DNA from: Paenibacillus senegalimassiliensis
GTDB lineage: Bacteria; Bacillota; Bacilli; Paenibacillales; Paenibacillaceae
Length of the DNA: 64,000 nucleotides
Assembly: GCF_001486585.1 (NCBI RefSeq)
Contig: NZ_LN909045.1
Span: 109,368 to 173,367 of the forward strand
Direction: 5' to 3'
Shown: positions 1-8,675 of the stretch, one piece after another
Position numbering within the stretch: the stretch's first letter is position 1
How the letters are laid out: every line of letters begins with the position of its first letter
Translations under genes and position numbers: made by a program
Notes under the pieces: generated by a model
Databases searched by the model: none
What the model was told of the DNA's origin: nothing
What the model saw: only the letters and a program-made list of their open reading frames with translations

Positions 1-2
1 TG

Positions 3-824
3 CACGGCAAGGAACTATCCTACAACAATATTAATGATGCGAATGCAGCGCTGCAAATCGTTAAAGAATTTGAGGAGCCTGCTGTAGTAGCGGTCAAGCA
101 TATGAATCCTTGCGGCGTTGGTGTAGGTTCCAGTGTGCTGGAGGCTTACCAGAAGGCTTATGCAGCCGACCCTGTCTCGATCTTCGGCGGCATTGTAGCG
201 GCCAACCGGATTATTGATGCCGATACCGCGCTGTTGCTGAAAGAAATTTTCCTGGAGATTGTGCTGGCGCCAGGCTTTACTGAGGAAGCTTTGGAGATTT
301 TGACCCAGAAGAAAAATATTCGTCTGCTGAAACTGGGTGGACTGGAGCTGGGCGCGAGCCGGAGCAGCCAGTTCGTTGTGACCTCTATTGATGGGGGCAT
401 GGTGGTTCAGGAGAGCGATGTTCATACATTGCAGGAGTCAGACATTACGGTAGTAACGGACCGCAAGCCAACGGAAGCGGAACTGAAGCAGTTGCTGTTC
501 GGCTGGAAGGTTGTTAAGCACGTGAAATCCAATGCGATTGTGCTCGCTAAGGATGACATGACCATCGGCGTGGGTGCCGGGCAAATGAACCGCGTAGGTG
601 CGGCGAAAATCGCCATCGAGCAAGCCGCGGAACAAGCCAAGGGGAGCATTCTGGCATCCGATGCATTCTTCCCGATGGGCGATACGCTGGAATTTGCCGC
701 CAAGGCTGGCATTACGGCGGTTATTCAGCCAGGCGGCTCCGTGAGAGACGAAGAGTCGATCAAGGTAGCCAACGAGCATGGCATCGCCATGGTCTTTACC
801 GGCGTACGCCACTTCAAGCACTAG
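3..824 (+). CDS. purH: PurH, bifunctional AICAR formyltransferase/IMP cyclohydrolase (3' part)
   Basis: Carries out the last two steps of IMP synthesis in the cytoplasm. The gene enters from the left edge: the open frame runs from base 3, so the 5' end is missing and the Met at 102 is internal. What remains is the formyltransferase domain, including the KHMNPCGVG segment with the conserved Lys-His, and the C-terminal part with conserved SDAFFPMGD and QPGGSVRD stretches, ending in VRHFKH as family members do. In Bacillus subtilis purH is followed directly by purD; here an 850-bp gap intervenes. A GC-rich hairpin follows the stop at once. Confidence 0.96.
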   Translation, partial: HGKELSYNNINDANAALQIVKEFEEPAVVAVKHMNPCGVGVGSSVLEAYQKAYAADPVSIFGGIVAANRIIDADTALLLKEIFLEIVLAPGFTEEALEILTQKKNIRLLKLGGLELGASRSSQFVVTSIDGGMVVQESDVHTLQESDITVVTDRKPTEAELKQLLFGWKVVKHVKSNAIVLAKDDMTIGVGAGQMNRVGAAKIAIEQAAEQAKGSILASDAFFPMGDTLEFAAKAGITAVIQPGGSVRDEESIKVANEHGIAMVFTGVRHFKH

Positions 825-835
825 AAGGCCAAGCC

Positions 836-869
836 AAACGGCAGACCGCTGCGGCGGCCTGCCGTTTTT
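836..869 (+). terminator. Intrinsic terminator after purH
   Basis: AAACGGCAG pairs with CTGCCGTTT in a 9-bp perfect stem with a GC-rich loop, ending in five T. It starts 12 bases after the purH stop, so purH and purD may not be simply co-transcribed. Confidence 0.75.
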
Positions 870-905
870 CGGCTGAAATTCTGGAGGTCCGGCGCGTGGT
901 GCTTC

Positions 906-960
906 GGCGTGTGTGCTCTGTCGCATGATGGTAGGGGCGTGTGTGCTCCGCCGCATGATG
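906..960 (+). repeat. Imperfect tandem repeat, two 25-bp units
   Basis: Units at 906-930 and 936-960 share 23 of 25 bases (GGCGTGTGTGCTC-GC-GCATGATG pattern), differing by two C/T changes. They lie in the non-coding purH-purD gap. No function is apparent. Confidence 0.6.
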
Positions 961-1279
961 TGGGTGGGACAATCGGCTGCGGAACATTTACGGGCTGCGA
1001 AACATGTAGGGGAGTGTAACACCTAGGTGCTAGGAGCGCGGAACTATATGGGCTGCGAAGTAGTGTTAGTTGAGGTGGCTGGAGGAAGAGTTAAAGGCTT
1101 GGCTTACGTATGATTGGCTGATGGAGCATAAGAGTTAAGTGTTTAGCTAGGTGTAAAGCCAGGAGTGACTGAAGAGAGTAGATGAGGTAAGTAGCGGGGA
1201 ATTAACTTGAAACAGTTTATGAAGTAGCTTGAGTGTGGCGGAATGTTGCTAATTGATCGTAGGCGTGATGAGCGTGCTC

Positions 1280-1468
1280 ATTAGTGGGAAAACCTCCAGC
1301 TAATTTGCTGATATTGGCCAAATAAGCTGAATTAGCTGGAAATCCTCCTGTTAATTCGTGCAAAAAAGGCAGTATCGGCCGTTTAACCCCGAATTAGAGG
1401 GAGAAATTCCCGCTAAATATGGGTAGTGAGCAAATGGAGTTAAATTAGCAGGAGAAATTCCCGCTAAT
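1280..1468. repeat. Four-palindrome intergenic cassette, copy 1
   Basis: Four 25-bp palindromes lie at 1280-1304, 1331-1355, 1393-1417 and 1444-1468. Each resembles ATTAGCGGGA-N5-TCCCGCTAAT, and 8, 8, 8 and 9 of 10 arm positions pair. Start-to-start spacing is 51, 62 and 51 bp. The first spacer contains GATATTGGC followed by an A-rich stretch. The same geometry and the same spacer motif recur at 57224-57412. The rest of the 825-1688 gap has no convincing gene; reading frames there have no ribosome binding site or recognisable protein. Confidence 0.85.
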
Positions 1469-1688
1469 TTGCTACTTCCCCCAATTACGCCCAGGCCACA
1501 TTCACTCCTCAAGCTGCGTTTTCACGTAACTAGTTCTCCCATCAAACTCACAATTCACACTTTACATTAACTAGTAGCTAAAGGCTAACAGTCAGCAGCT
1601 ACTTGTACACGAACGATAAATTTTACTTTTCGCGGTTAAACGTTAAAGGAAACACCTAAGCAAGTTTAGTTGAGTGAGGAGGAGACGT

Positions 1689-2957
1689 ATGGATATTTTG
1701 GTGATTGGCGGGGGCGGTCGTGAACATGCGATTTGTTGGAGCTTGGCGAAGAGCCCCAAGGCCGATAAAATTTATTGCGCGCCGGGGAACGCTGGCATTG
1801 GACAAATTGCTGAAATGGTACCGCTTCAGGTGCATGAGTTCGAGAAGTTAGCAGCTTTTGCCGAGGAGAAGAAGGTGGGCCTGGTGGTGGTTGGCCCGGA
1901 TGATCCGCTGGCAGACGGGATTGTTGATGTGTTCGAAGCCAAGCAAATTCCCGTGTTTGGACCACGCAAAAATGCGGCTGAAATCGAGGGCAGCAAGACG
2001 TTCATGAAGGATTTGTTGCATAAATACGGCATTCCAACGGCTGCTTACCAGAAGTTCGACAATTACGAGCAAGCGCTGGAGTATTTGCGAAGTCAAGCCG
2101 TGCCGATTGTGATCAAGGCAGACGGACTGGCGGCAGGCAAGGGTGTAACCGTGGCTTTTTCAATTGAAGAGGCGGAAGCCGCTTTGAAAAATATCATGGT
2201 GGACAAAGTATTTGGCGCTTCCGGAAGTCAGGTCGTCATCGAGGAATTTCTGGAGGGCCAGGAAATGTCGATTTTGGCATTTGTAGACGGCGAGACTGTA
2301 CGCCCGATGTCCGCAGCGCAAGATCATAAGCAGGTCTATGATGGTGACAAGGGACCCAATACCGGTGGAATGGGAACATATTCGCCATTGCCACATATCG
2401 CAGATCGCATTATTCAGGAAGCGGTGGAGACTATTATCAAGCCTACCGCTAAAGCGATGGTGGCCGAGGGTCGGCCGTTCCGTGGTGTTCTGTTTGCCGG
2501 GCTGATGATCACCCCGGATGGTAAGCCAAAGACGATTGAGTTCAATGCTCGCTTCGGTGATCCGGAGACGCAGGTGGTATTGCCAAGACTCAAGAGTGAT
2601 TTGCTCGATATTTTCCTGGCGGCGGTTAACGGGACATTGGACCAAATTGATATCGAGTGGAGCGAAGAAGCGGCAGTCTGCGTCGTACTGGCGTCCGGTG
2701 GCTATCCAGCTTCCTATCCAAAGGGCTTGCCCATTCAAGGGCTGGGCAAGGTGCCTTCGGAGGCGTTGGTATTCCATGCTGGAACAGCCAAGAATGATAC
2801 TGGCGAATGGGTCACAAACGGCGGTCGTGTACTGGGCGTTGTTGGCTTGGGCAGCTCTATTTCGGAAGCCCGGGACAAGGCTTATGCCGCGGCTAAACAG
2901 ATCGAATTTGATGGGAAACACAGCCGGACCGATATTGCGGCAAAAGCGCTCATTTAA
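1689..2957 (+). CDS. purD: PurD, phosphoribosylamine-glycine ligase (GAR synthetase)
   Basis: ATP-dependent joining of glycine to 5-phosphoribosylamine, the second step of de novo purine synthesis. The 422-residue length is normal. The N-terminus MDILVIGGGGREHA is the family's nucleotide-binding-like opening. VVGPDDPLADG follows near residue 65, the ATP-grasp region has KADGLAAGKGV, and FNARFGDPETQ is the metal-binding signature of the active site. ATG 1689 is chosen because AGGAGGAGA lies just upstream at 1677-1685; an in-frame GTG at 1674 would overlap that ribosome binding site. It stands apart from purH, with the palindrome cassette between them. Confidence 0.97.
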   Translation: MDILVIGGGGREHAICWSLAKSPKADKIYCAPGNAGIGQIAEMVPLQVHEFEKLAAFAEEKKVGLVVVGPDDPLADGIVDVFEAKQIPVFGPRKNAAEIEGSKTFMKDLLHKYGIPTAAYQKFDNYEQALEYLRSQAVPIVIKADGLAAGKGVTVAFSIEEAEAALKNIMVDKVFGASGSQVVIEEFLEGQEMSILAFVDGETVRPMSAAQDHKQVYDGDKGPNTGGMGTYSPLPHIADRIIQEAVETIIKPTAKAMVAEGRPFRGVLFAGLMITPDGKPKTIEFNARFGDPETQVVLPRLKSDLLDIFLAAVNGTLDQIDIEWSEEAAVCVVLASGGYPASYPKGLPIQGLGKVPSEALVFHAGTAKNDTGEWVTNGGRVLGVVGLGSSISEARDKAYAAAKQIEFDGKHSRTDIAAKALI

Positions 2958-3147
2958 AAGCGAGGAAAAAAAATCAACGTAGCATGCTGTAAGCACGTAG
3001 GTGGTACGCTAATGAACTGGGTGCCATGACAGACACCGTTTAATTGTTATAACAAGCACGCAGTCCCTTCCCCCAAGCAGTTCACCCTCCTAAACTCGGA
3101 TAAACATCCAGGATAGGGAGATACTACGCGGGAGGAGGCGATCTATA

Positions 3148-3369
3148 GTGAGCGATAAAATGAAGGAAATGCTGCCCGTCTCGCGCGAAAAAGTGGAAAC
3201 GGACGGTGTTTATCGGGACGAGACGGGTCGCGAGGAATCGCTGCAGAAGGGCGACGAATTCCCGACCGATCCGGTCTATGGTACGGTAGAGTGGGAGCTG
3301 ACGGAATTGGCTCGAGAGACCACCTCCGAGGGTCACACGGATGATCGCTTGATACCCAAGAAGGACTAG
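3148..3369 (+). CDS. Small hypothetical protein, possibly YjzC-like
   Basis: A 73-residue, highly charged soluble protein starting with GTG, supported by GGAGGAGG at 3131-3138 nine bases upstream. A middle section reads GVYRDETG, then LQKGDEFPTDP, then a conserved-looking Trp. This Gly-Val-Tyr / Lys-Gly-Asp-x-Phe-Pro / Trp pattern recalls the short YjzC family of Bacillus, but the match is from memory and weak. There is no signal peptide or membrane segment. A good terminator follows, so it forms a one-gene unit between purD and ilvA. Confidence 0.6.
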   Translation: MSDKMKEMLPVSREKVETDGVYRDETGREESLQKGDEFPTDPVYGTVEWELTELARETTSEGHTDDRLIPKKD

Positions 3370-3396
3370 CCCGTCTATTCATTTGCAGTTGCATCT

Positions 3397-3445
3397 GCCT
3401 CTCCATGTCTGGCCTCGGGCCGGGTGGGGAGGCATTCATTTTTTG
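3397..3445 (+). terminator. Intrinsic terminator upstream of ilvA
   Basis: GCCTCTCC at 3397-3404 pairs with GGGGAGGC at 3426-3433 (one wobble) and is followed by ATTCATTTTTTG. It closes the small-protein unit. Confidence 0.7.
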
Positions 3446-3566
3446 TGCCAAACCGTGCAACTTCCCTATTGTTTAGCACAATTTTAGATAAATAGCTTGA
3501 ACCGAAGGCGGTTTCAGGTGTACTTTTATAAGCATGAGAGATATAACCCAAAGTGAGGAGAAAGTC

Positions 3567-4829
3567 ATGAACCAGGCGGAGAGACAAACGGTGGGCATGG
3601 AGGATATCGTCAAGGCGCACCATGTACTTAAAGAAGTTGTGGTTAGAACTCCGTTGCAGCTCGATGCGACGTTATCGTCTAAATATGAGTGCAACGTTTA
3701 TTTAAAGCGGGAAGACCTGCAAGTAGTCCGGTCATTCAAAATTCGCGGGGCCTACAATATGATTCGCAGCCTGCAACCGGAGGATTGGGAGAAGGGGATC
3801 GTGTGCGCCAGTGCCGGGAACCACGCTCAAGGCGTAGCCTTCTCTTGCAATGCGCTTGGCATACAAGGCAAGATTTATATGCCTAGCACGACACCTAATC
3901 AGAAGGTGAAGCAAGTCAAACGCTTTGGCGGTTCCCATGTGGAAGTGGTCCTCATCGGGGATACTTATGATGATGCTTACGCTGAAGCTATGAAGGCCTG
4001 TAGCGAAAATGGCATGACCTTTATCCATCCCTTCGATGATCCGAAGATCGTAGCGGGTAACGGGACAATCGGGATGGAGATTATGGAGAGTCTGACCTCA
4101 CCGGCAGATTATGTGTTCGTCACCATTGGCGGGGGCGGGCTGGTCTCGGGAGTGGGCACCTATCTCAAAACGGTGAGCCCGACGACCCAAATCATTGGTG
4201 TAGAGCCTGCAGGAGCGGCGTCTATGATCGCTTCACTCAAGCAGAAGAAGGTCGTCACCTTGGAGTCCATCGACAAGTTCGTTGACGGTGCGGCGGTCAA
4301 GCGGGTGGGGGATCTCAACTTCGAGATTTGTTCGACGATGCTGGATGATGTCGTTCGTGTGCCGGAAGGAAAGGCGTGCACGACGATCCTGGAACTGTAC
4401 AATGACAGTGCAATTGTTGTGGAGCCCGCAGGGGCGCTGCCGGTGTCGGCGCTGGACATGTACCGGGAGCAAATTCGTGGCAAGACGGTCGTTTGTGTGA
4501 TTAGCGGTGGCAATAACGATATTGACCGAATGCAGGAAATGAAGGAACGTTCCTTGATTTATGAAGGACTCAAGCATTATTTCCTGATTAACTTTCCGCA
4601 ACGGGCAGGAGCTCTCCGTGAATTTCTCGAAGAGGTGCTTGGGCCGAACGATGACATTACGCGGTTTGAATATACCAAGAAGCATAACAAGGAGAATGGT
4701 CCGGCGCTGGTTGGCATTGAGCTAAGCGATAAAGCCGATTATGAGGCGCTGGTGGAACGCATGGTATCCAAGGGTATTGCCTATACCGAACTGAACCGGG
4801 ACTTGAATTTATTCAACTTGTTAATCTGA
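3567..4829 (+). CDS. ilvA: IlvA, threonine ammonia-lyase (threonine dehydratase)
   Basis: PLP enzyme that deaminates threonine to 2-oxobutanoate, the first step toward isoleucine. The pyridoxal lysine is in SFKIRGAYN near residue 55. SAGNHAQG follows, and the glycine-rich phosphate loop is IGGGGLVSG. About 80 C-terminal residues (from YFLINFPQRAG) form the single ACT-like regulatory domain of the short Bacillus-type enzyme. ATG 3567 follows GTGAGGAG at 3553-3560; the in-frame ATG at 3534 has no ribosome binding site. No T-box leader was recognised upstream. Confidence 0.95.
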   Translation: MNQAERQTVGMEDIVKAHHVLKEVVVRTPLQLDATLSSKYECNVYLKREDLQVVRSFKIRGAYNMIRSLQPEDWEKGIVCASAGNHAQGVAFSCNALGIQGKIYMPSTTPNQKVKQVKRFGGSHVEVVLIGDTYDDAYAEAMKACSENGMTFIHPFDDPKIVAGNGTIGMEIMESLTSPADYVFVTIGGGGLVSGVGTYLKTVSPTTQIIGVEPAGAASMIASLKQKKVVTLESIDKFVDGAAVKRVGDLNFEICSTMLDDVVRVPEGKACTTILELYNDSAIVVEPAGALPVSALDMYREQIRGKTVVCVISGGNNDIDRMQEMKERSLIYEGLKHYFLINFPQRAGALREFLEEVLGPNDDITRFEYTKKHNKENGPALVGIELSDKADYEALVERMVSKGIAYTELNRDLNLFNLLI

Positions 4830-4889
4830 CAAATAAATAGAAACATGTTGTAGCGGGCGAAGTGGATTCGGCCTTTACATGAACATTGT

Positions 4890-4923
4890 GAAGTTGTTCC
4901 TTAGGGGCAGCTTCTTTTTTTTC
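4890..4923 (+). terminator. Intrinsic terminator after ilvA
   Basis: GAAGTTGTTCC pairs with GGGGCAGCTTC (three G-U wobbles) around a TTA loop and is followed by a run of about eight T. Confidence 0.8.
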
Positions 4924-4933
4924 TGAATGACAC

Positions 4934-4963
4934 TTTACAACATCAAATTACTAGTGTACTATT
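4934..4963 (+). promoter_or_regulatory. Promoter of the first ABC exporter operon
   Basis: TTTACA at 4934-4939 and TACTAT at 4958-4963 are separated by 18 bp, a sigma-A-like arrangement 40 bp before the first start codon. The -10 element lies inside the quasi-palindrome described next. Confidence 0.5.
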
Positions 4964-4976
4964 TAACTATAACACC
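4953..4976. promoter_or_regulatory. Candidate GntR (YtrA-type) operator
   Basis: A 24-bp quasi-palindrome centred on TTAA, with GTGT and ACAC outer arms and TA inner pairs; 16 of 24 positions are symmetric. It overlaps the -10 element, where a repressor would block transcription. The natural candidate regulator is the YtrA-type GntR protein at 6823. This assignment is inferred from location and symmetry only. Confidence 0.4.
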
Positions 4977-4999
4977 GACACGATAGAGGAGTGAACCAA

Positions 5000-5986
5000 A
5001 TGATCGCAGAAGAGCAGGTGCTTACACAGACCACGGATACGGCTCATAAGTCAGGCGAGGTTGTATTGTCCGTTAAGCAAGCGACCAAGAAAATGGGTAA
5101 TAAGACGATTGTAGATACATTGTCCTTTGATCTTCGTCAGGGGGAAATCGTAGGGCTGCTTGGACCTAACGGAGCAGGGAAAACAACGACCATTCGTATG
5201 ATTGTTGGGCTCATTGGCATGACAGCAGGAGACGTTGTGGTCAAGGGGACCAGCATACGTCAAGATTTTGCTAAAGCGATTGCCGAAATCGGGGGAATTA
5301 TCGAGAACCCCGAGTTCTATCCGTATATGACCGGGAATGACAACCTCAAGCAATACCAGCGAATGAGTGGAGGCATCGACGAGGCAAGATTGCAGGAGGT
5401 TACTCGATTGGTGGGGCTGGAACATGCCATCCACAAGCGGGTTAAGACTTATTCGCTGGGTATGCGTCAACGGCTTGGCATCGCACAGGCGCTGCTGCAT
5501 AAGCCGTCCATTCTTATCCTCGATGAGCCAACCAACGGGCTGGACCCGGCGGGGATCCGGGAGATGCGCGATTATTTGAAGCAGATTGCGAGCGAGCAAG
5601 GGATTGCCGTACTCGTCTCTAGCCATCTGCTGTCGGAGATGGAACTGATGTGCAGCCGGGTTGTCGTGATTCAGGAGGGGAAATTCGTCACGGAACGTGC
5701 TTTGGGTGCAGCCGTGGGAGAACCCGATGCTATGCGGGTGAACATTATCCTGCGCGTTGATGATACCGAACGGGCCAAGGCGCAGTTGGTACAAATGGAG
5801 GATATCCGATTGCTCGGACTAAGTGCCGAACGTGGGCAGATTACGATTTCGGTACACGACAGCGATATTCCGGATATCGTTAACAGATTTGGCAATGAGG
5901 GCATCCGACTGTACCGGATCGAAGAAGTGAAGTCGTCGCTGGAGGATGAATTCTTGAAATGGACGGGAGGCAAACAGCATGTCTAG
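5000..5986 (+). CDS. ABC transporter ATP-binding protein (BcrA/drug exporter type)
   Basis: ATPase subunit of a probable ABC-2 exporter. It has Walker A GPNGAGKTT near residue 55, signature YSLGMRQRLG, Walker B ILILDEPTNGLDP and an H-loop in SSHLLSEM. A C-terminal extension of about 100 residues follows, typical of bacitracin- or lantibiotic-resistance ATPases. ATG 5000 is preferred over the in-frame GTG at 4991 because AGAGGAG at 4985-4991 is then correctly spaced. The stop overlaps the start of the permease gene (ATG at 5979), so the two are translationally coupled. The substrate cannot be told. Confidence 0.9.
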   Translation: MIAEEQVLTQTTDTAHKSGEVVLSVKQATKKMGNKTIVDTLSFDLRQGEIVGLLGPNGAGKTTTIRMIVGLIGMTAGDVVVKGTSIRQDFAKAIAEIGGIIENPEFYPYMTGNDNLKQYQRMSGGIDEARLQEVTRLVGLEHAIHKRVKTYSLGMRQRLGIAQALLHKPSILILDEPTNGLDPAGIREMRDYLKQIASEQGIAVLVSSHLLSEMELMCSRVVVIQEGKFVTERALGAAVGEPDAMRVNIILRVDDTERAKAQLVQMEDIRLLGLSAERGQITISVHDSDIPDIVNRFGNEGIRLYRIEEVKSSLEDEFLKWTGGKQHV

Positions 5987-6740
5987 CATGATGGGATTGG
6001 TGACCAACGAATGGTTGAAAATGTTCAAGAAGCGCAGCTTCTTCGTGGCTTATGCGCTGATTGCGGCCGCGATTGCTCTAATGCTGTACGTTTTGCACGC
6101 TTTTTCTTCGCCAGGACAGGGCATGTTCCTGCCTAATATTATGACGATGGTGTTGTCCAAGAACGGCATCGGCCAAATGGTGGTCGTGCTTGCGATTGTG
6201 GGCATCGCCGGAAGCGTAGCTAAGGAACATAGCCTTGGAACTATCAAGCTGCTGCTGATTCGTTCACAGACTCGCAGTAGCATTCTGACATCAAAGTACA
6301 TCACGGTGCTGTTGTATACGCTGACGCTCTGCCTGTTTGCTTTTGTATGCGGCTGGATTGGCGGTGGCATGGTGTTTGGTTTTGACATTCAAGGCCATAC
6401 CTTTGGCGGATTTCTGGAATCGATGCTCTATCTGTGGATTTATGCGGTGGTGTACGCTACGCTCAGCTTCCTGGTTGGTATTCTTACCCGTTCGACCGGG
6501 GCAACCATCGGAATTGGCATGTTCCTGTTAATGATGGAATCACTGATAGTCACTTTGTTATCCAGATACGATATTGTTAAATATCTGATCTTCACCAATG
6601 CGGATCTATCGGTGTACGTGAATGGCAATCCGCCATTTGAAGGCATGAGCTTGGCCTTTTCGTCCACAGTGATTGCTGCTTATCTGATTTTGTTTCTTGC
6701 GGCCGGATTTATTGTATTCCAGAAAAGAGATGTTGCGTAA
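5979..6740 (+). CDS. ABC-2 type permease
   Basis: A 253-residue membrane protein with about six hydrophobic segments. The first, around residues 22-42, follows a basic MFKKR stretch. The segment SVAKEHSLGTIKLLLIRS, between membrane helices, is the conserved cytoplasmic motif of ABC-2 permeases (EHxxGTIKLLLxRP), through which the partner ATPase is contacted. The start overlaps the end of the ATPase gene by eight bases. The pair resembles bacitracin-type exporters and is probably under the GntR regulator encoded next. Confidence 0.85.
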   Translation: MSSMMGLVTNEWLKMFKKRSFFVAYALIAAAIALMLYVLHAFSSPGQGMFLPNIMTMVLSKNGIGQMVVVLAIVGIAGSVAKEHSLGTIKLLLIRSQTRSSILTSKYITVLLYTLTLCLFAFVCGWIGGGMVFGFDIQGHTFGGFLESMLYLWIYAVVYATLSFLVGILTRSTGATIGIGMFLLMMESLIVTLLSRYDIVKYLIFTNADLSVYVNGNPPFEGMSLAFSSTVIAAYLILFLAAGFIVFQKRDVA

Positions 6741-6760
6741 TGACAAATGAAGCTGCTCTT

Positions 6761-6788
6761 AACTGCGGGCATATGCCCGCTCGCAGTT
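6761..6788. other. Intercistronic hairpin before the gntR gene
   Basis: AACTGCG (6761-6767) pairs with CGCAGTT (6782-6788), with a nested GGGCATATGCCC in the loop. No T run follows, so it may be an RNA-stability or processing structure rather than a terminator. Confidence 0.5.
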
Positions 6789-6822
6789 ATGCGGCATACG
6801 GCGGAAAGGAGCACACGGAATC

Positions 6823-7197
6823 ATGAGCATTGAATTTGATAATAACTTGCCAATATATTTGCAAATCATGAATTATTTAAAGCGCGAAATTGTAACGGGC
6901 AAACTGAAGGCTGGAGACAAGATTCCTTCGGTACGTGAGCTTGCAGCAGACCTGCAAATTAATCCGAATACCGTGCAACGGACTTTTCAGGAATTGGAGC
7001 GTGAAGCTGTTGTGGAAACAAAACGTGGACTGGGCCGATATGTGACGAATGAAGAAGGGAAAATTATGAGTATCAAAAAGGAAATGGCGGGAGAGTTGCT
7101 GGACCGTTTTATCGGTGGCATGCAGGAGCTTGGCTTCTCCAGTCAGGATATCGCTACGATTGTTAGTGAAGCAGTGAAGACGGAAGAACCGCAGTAG
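6823..7197 (+). CDS. GntR family regulator, YtrA subfamily
   Basis: A 124-residue protein with an N-terminal winged helix-turn-helix of GntR type (PIYLQIMNYLKREIVTGKL, then SVRELAADLQINPNTVQRTF). It has only a short helical C-terminal tail, the mark of the YtrA subfamily. YtrA proteins repress ABC exporter operons and are usually induced by cell-wall antibiotics. Here the gene sits between two ATPase/permease pairs. RBS AAAGGAG at 6806-6812 is slightly far from ATG 6823. It probably binds the palindrome at 4953-4976. Confidence 0.88.
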   Translation: MSIEFDNNLPIYLQIMNYLKREIVTGKLKAGDKIPSVRELAADLQINPNTVQRTFQELEREAVVETKRGLGRYVTNEEGKIMSIKKEMAGELLDRFIGGMQELGFSSQDIATIVSEAVKTEEPQ

Positions 7198-7213
7198 AGA
7201 GGAGAACCGAACA

Positions 7214-7912
7214 ATGAACCCATTATTGGAAGTGCATGAAGTCTCAAAGACTTACGGGGGTAAAATAGCGCTGCATCAGGTTTCATTTAACCTGAGCCCA
7301 GGCAAGATTATCGGACTGCTTGGTACGAACGGCAGCGGGAAAAGCACATTAATGAAGGCGACTGCTGGGCTAATCCACCCCACACAGGGGCAAATCAAGG
7401 TGACCGGAATACCGGTGGGCGTGGAGACGAGATCGCTAGTATCCTTCATGCCGGACCGCCCGCTTACGGAGTCGTGGATGAAGGTACGTGATGCCATCAG
7501 CTTTTATCGGGATTTCTACTCCGACTTTGACCAGCAGAAGGCCCGGATGATGCTCGATTTCATGGGACTCCGCGAGAGTGATCGAATCAGTGCCTTGTCC
7601 AAAGGGATGAATGAACGGTTGCAATTGACCCTGACGTTATCGAGAAATGCCAGATTGTATCTGCTTGATGAGCCGATTGGCGGCGTAGACCCTGTAGCCA
7701 GGGGGAAAATACTGGATGCAATTGTAGAATTCTATAATGAGGATGCAAGTCTTGTTATTTCTACACATTTGGTGCGGGACATTGAGCGGATCTTTGACGA
7801 AGTCATCTTTATTCGTGACGGAGAGATCGTGATGCAGGAGGAAGTGGAGAGCCTGCGGATCAAATATGGCAAGAGCGTTGACGACATGTTCAAAGAGGTG
7901 TTTGCAGAATGA
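7214..7912 (+). CDS. ABC transporter ATP-binding protein (YtrB-like)
   Basis: A 232-residue ATPase with Walker A GTNGSGKST, a weakly conserved signature region (ALSKGMNERL, where LSGGQ is usual) and Walker B LYLLDEPIGGVDP. The degenerate signature is typical of YtrB-type ATPases that follow a YtrA regulator. RBS GAGAGGAG lies just upstream, 16 bases after the regulator's stop. It overlaps the permease gene by four bases (ATGA), indicating coupling. Confidence 0.87.
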   Translation: MNPLLEVHEVSKTYGGKIALHQVSFNLSPGKIIGLLGTNGSGKSTLMKATAGLIHPTQGQIKVTGIPVGVETRSLVSFMPDRPLTESWMKVRDAISFYRDFYSDFDQQKARMMLDFMGLRESDRISALSKGMNERLQLTLTLSRNARLYLLDEPIGGVDPVARGKILDAIVEFYNEDASLVISTHLVRDIERIFDEVIFIRDGEIVMQEEVESLRIKYGKSVDDMFKEVFAE

Positions 7913-8664
7913 TGAAGCTATTGAAATACGAATGGAAACGGAATGCCAATACCCTGCTGAGTGTATTCTTCGTACTCATTGTTGCCCAGATTGCAGTTGC
8001 TACCGTAGGTCATTATCGGAACTGGATGGACGCTGCGATCGTAACGTTGGCCATCATGATTTATGTTGCGGCAGCGATGATTATGATTGTTACGGTCTCC
8101 AAGACATTTGGCTACAATATCAGGGCCTATCATCGGCGTTTGCTGCCGGTTCATCCGGTATGGGCGATACTTTCGCCCCTTCTGTTAAGTTGGCTCGTTC
8201 TCATCGTGCTTCTAGGGATTATTGCTATTCATGGCGGACTGTATATTCAGTTCTTAGGATATCCGCTTGGATTGGATCAACCGATGAGTTCGCTGGCTAT
8301 AGGGGATTGGTTGTTGGTTGTCGGGCAAATTGCATGGTTATATACGCTATTAATTGTGATGGTGTTTGTCTCGATGCTTATCGGGGCCAGTGTAAGCATT
8401 CGGGGGAAATTGGGAACCTGGGTATCCATTCTTGCATTCTTCATCGTTCAGTACGTGATATCCTGGGTGGAAAATCTGTTCTTCAAAGACATAGATACTT
8501 CAGCCTTCATGTTCGGTGTCTTTGAAGCAGAATCCGGGTCAGTAACCGTTGAGACCGGAGGCTTCAACTTCCTGGCCTGGGGGCCATTCCTCTTCGAGCT
8601 TAGTGTCGTCTGTTTGTTTGTCTGGCTGATGAGCTATTTACTGAAGAGACGAGTGGAAATTTAA
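7909..8664 (+). CDS. ABC transporter membrane protein (YtrC/YtrD-like)
   Basis: A 251-residue protein with about six hydrophobic segments. It opens with MMKLLKYEWKRN, the cytosolic amphipathic start common to ABC-2-like permeases of the Ytr/BceAB neighbourhood. It is the third gene of the GntR-ATPase-permease unit and is translationally coupled to the ATPase through ATGA. No substrate can be inferred; envelope stress or antibiotic export is the usual role. A hairpin separates it from the convergent gene. Confidence 0.8.
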   Translation: MMKLLKYEWKRNANTLLSVFFVLIVAQIAVATVGHYRNWMDAAIVTLAIMIYVAAAMIMIVTVSKTFGYNIRAYHRRLLPVHPVWAILSPLLLSWLVLIVLLGIIAIHGGLYIQFLGYPLGLDQPMSSLAIGDWLLVVGQIAWLYTLLIVMVFVSMLIGASVSIRGKLGTWVSILAFFIVQYVISWVENLFFKDIDTSAFMFGVFEAESGSVTVETGGFNFLAWGPFLFELSVVCLFVWLMSYLLKRRVEI

Positions 8665-8675
8665 ATAGAGGCGTA

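Noticed and set aside
438..1022. Reverse-strand 194-codon frame over purH and the gap
   Set aside because: It overlaps the true purH frame, has no ribosome binding site and no protein-like features; it is a shadow frame.
1280..1468. CRISPR-like array in the purH-purD gap
   Set aside because: Repeats are palindromic and diverged, spacers are 26 and 37 bp with a shared motif between copies, and there are no cas genes.
2160..2996. 278-codon reverse frame under purD
   Set aside because: It is opposite a complete, conserved purD frame; its composition is that of an antisense shadow.
3370..3566. T-box or other riboswitch upstream of ilvA
   Set aside because: The region holds a terminator for the previous gene, but I find no T-box core sequence or anti-terminator pairing.
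7866..8525. 219-codon + frame overlapping the second ABC permease
   Set aside because: The permease frame at 7909 has membrane helices and a coupled start; the alternative frame has many Cys and Arg residues in shadow-like order.
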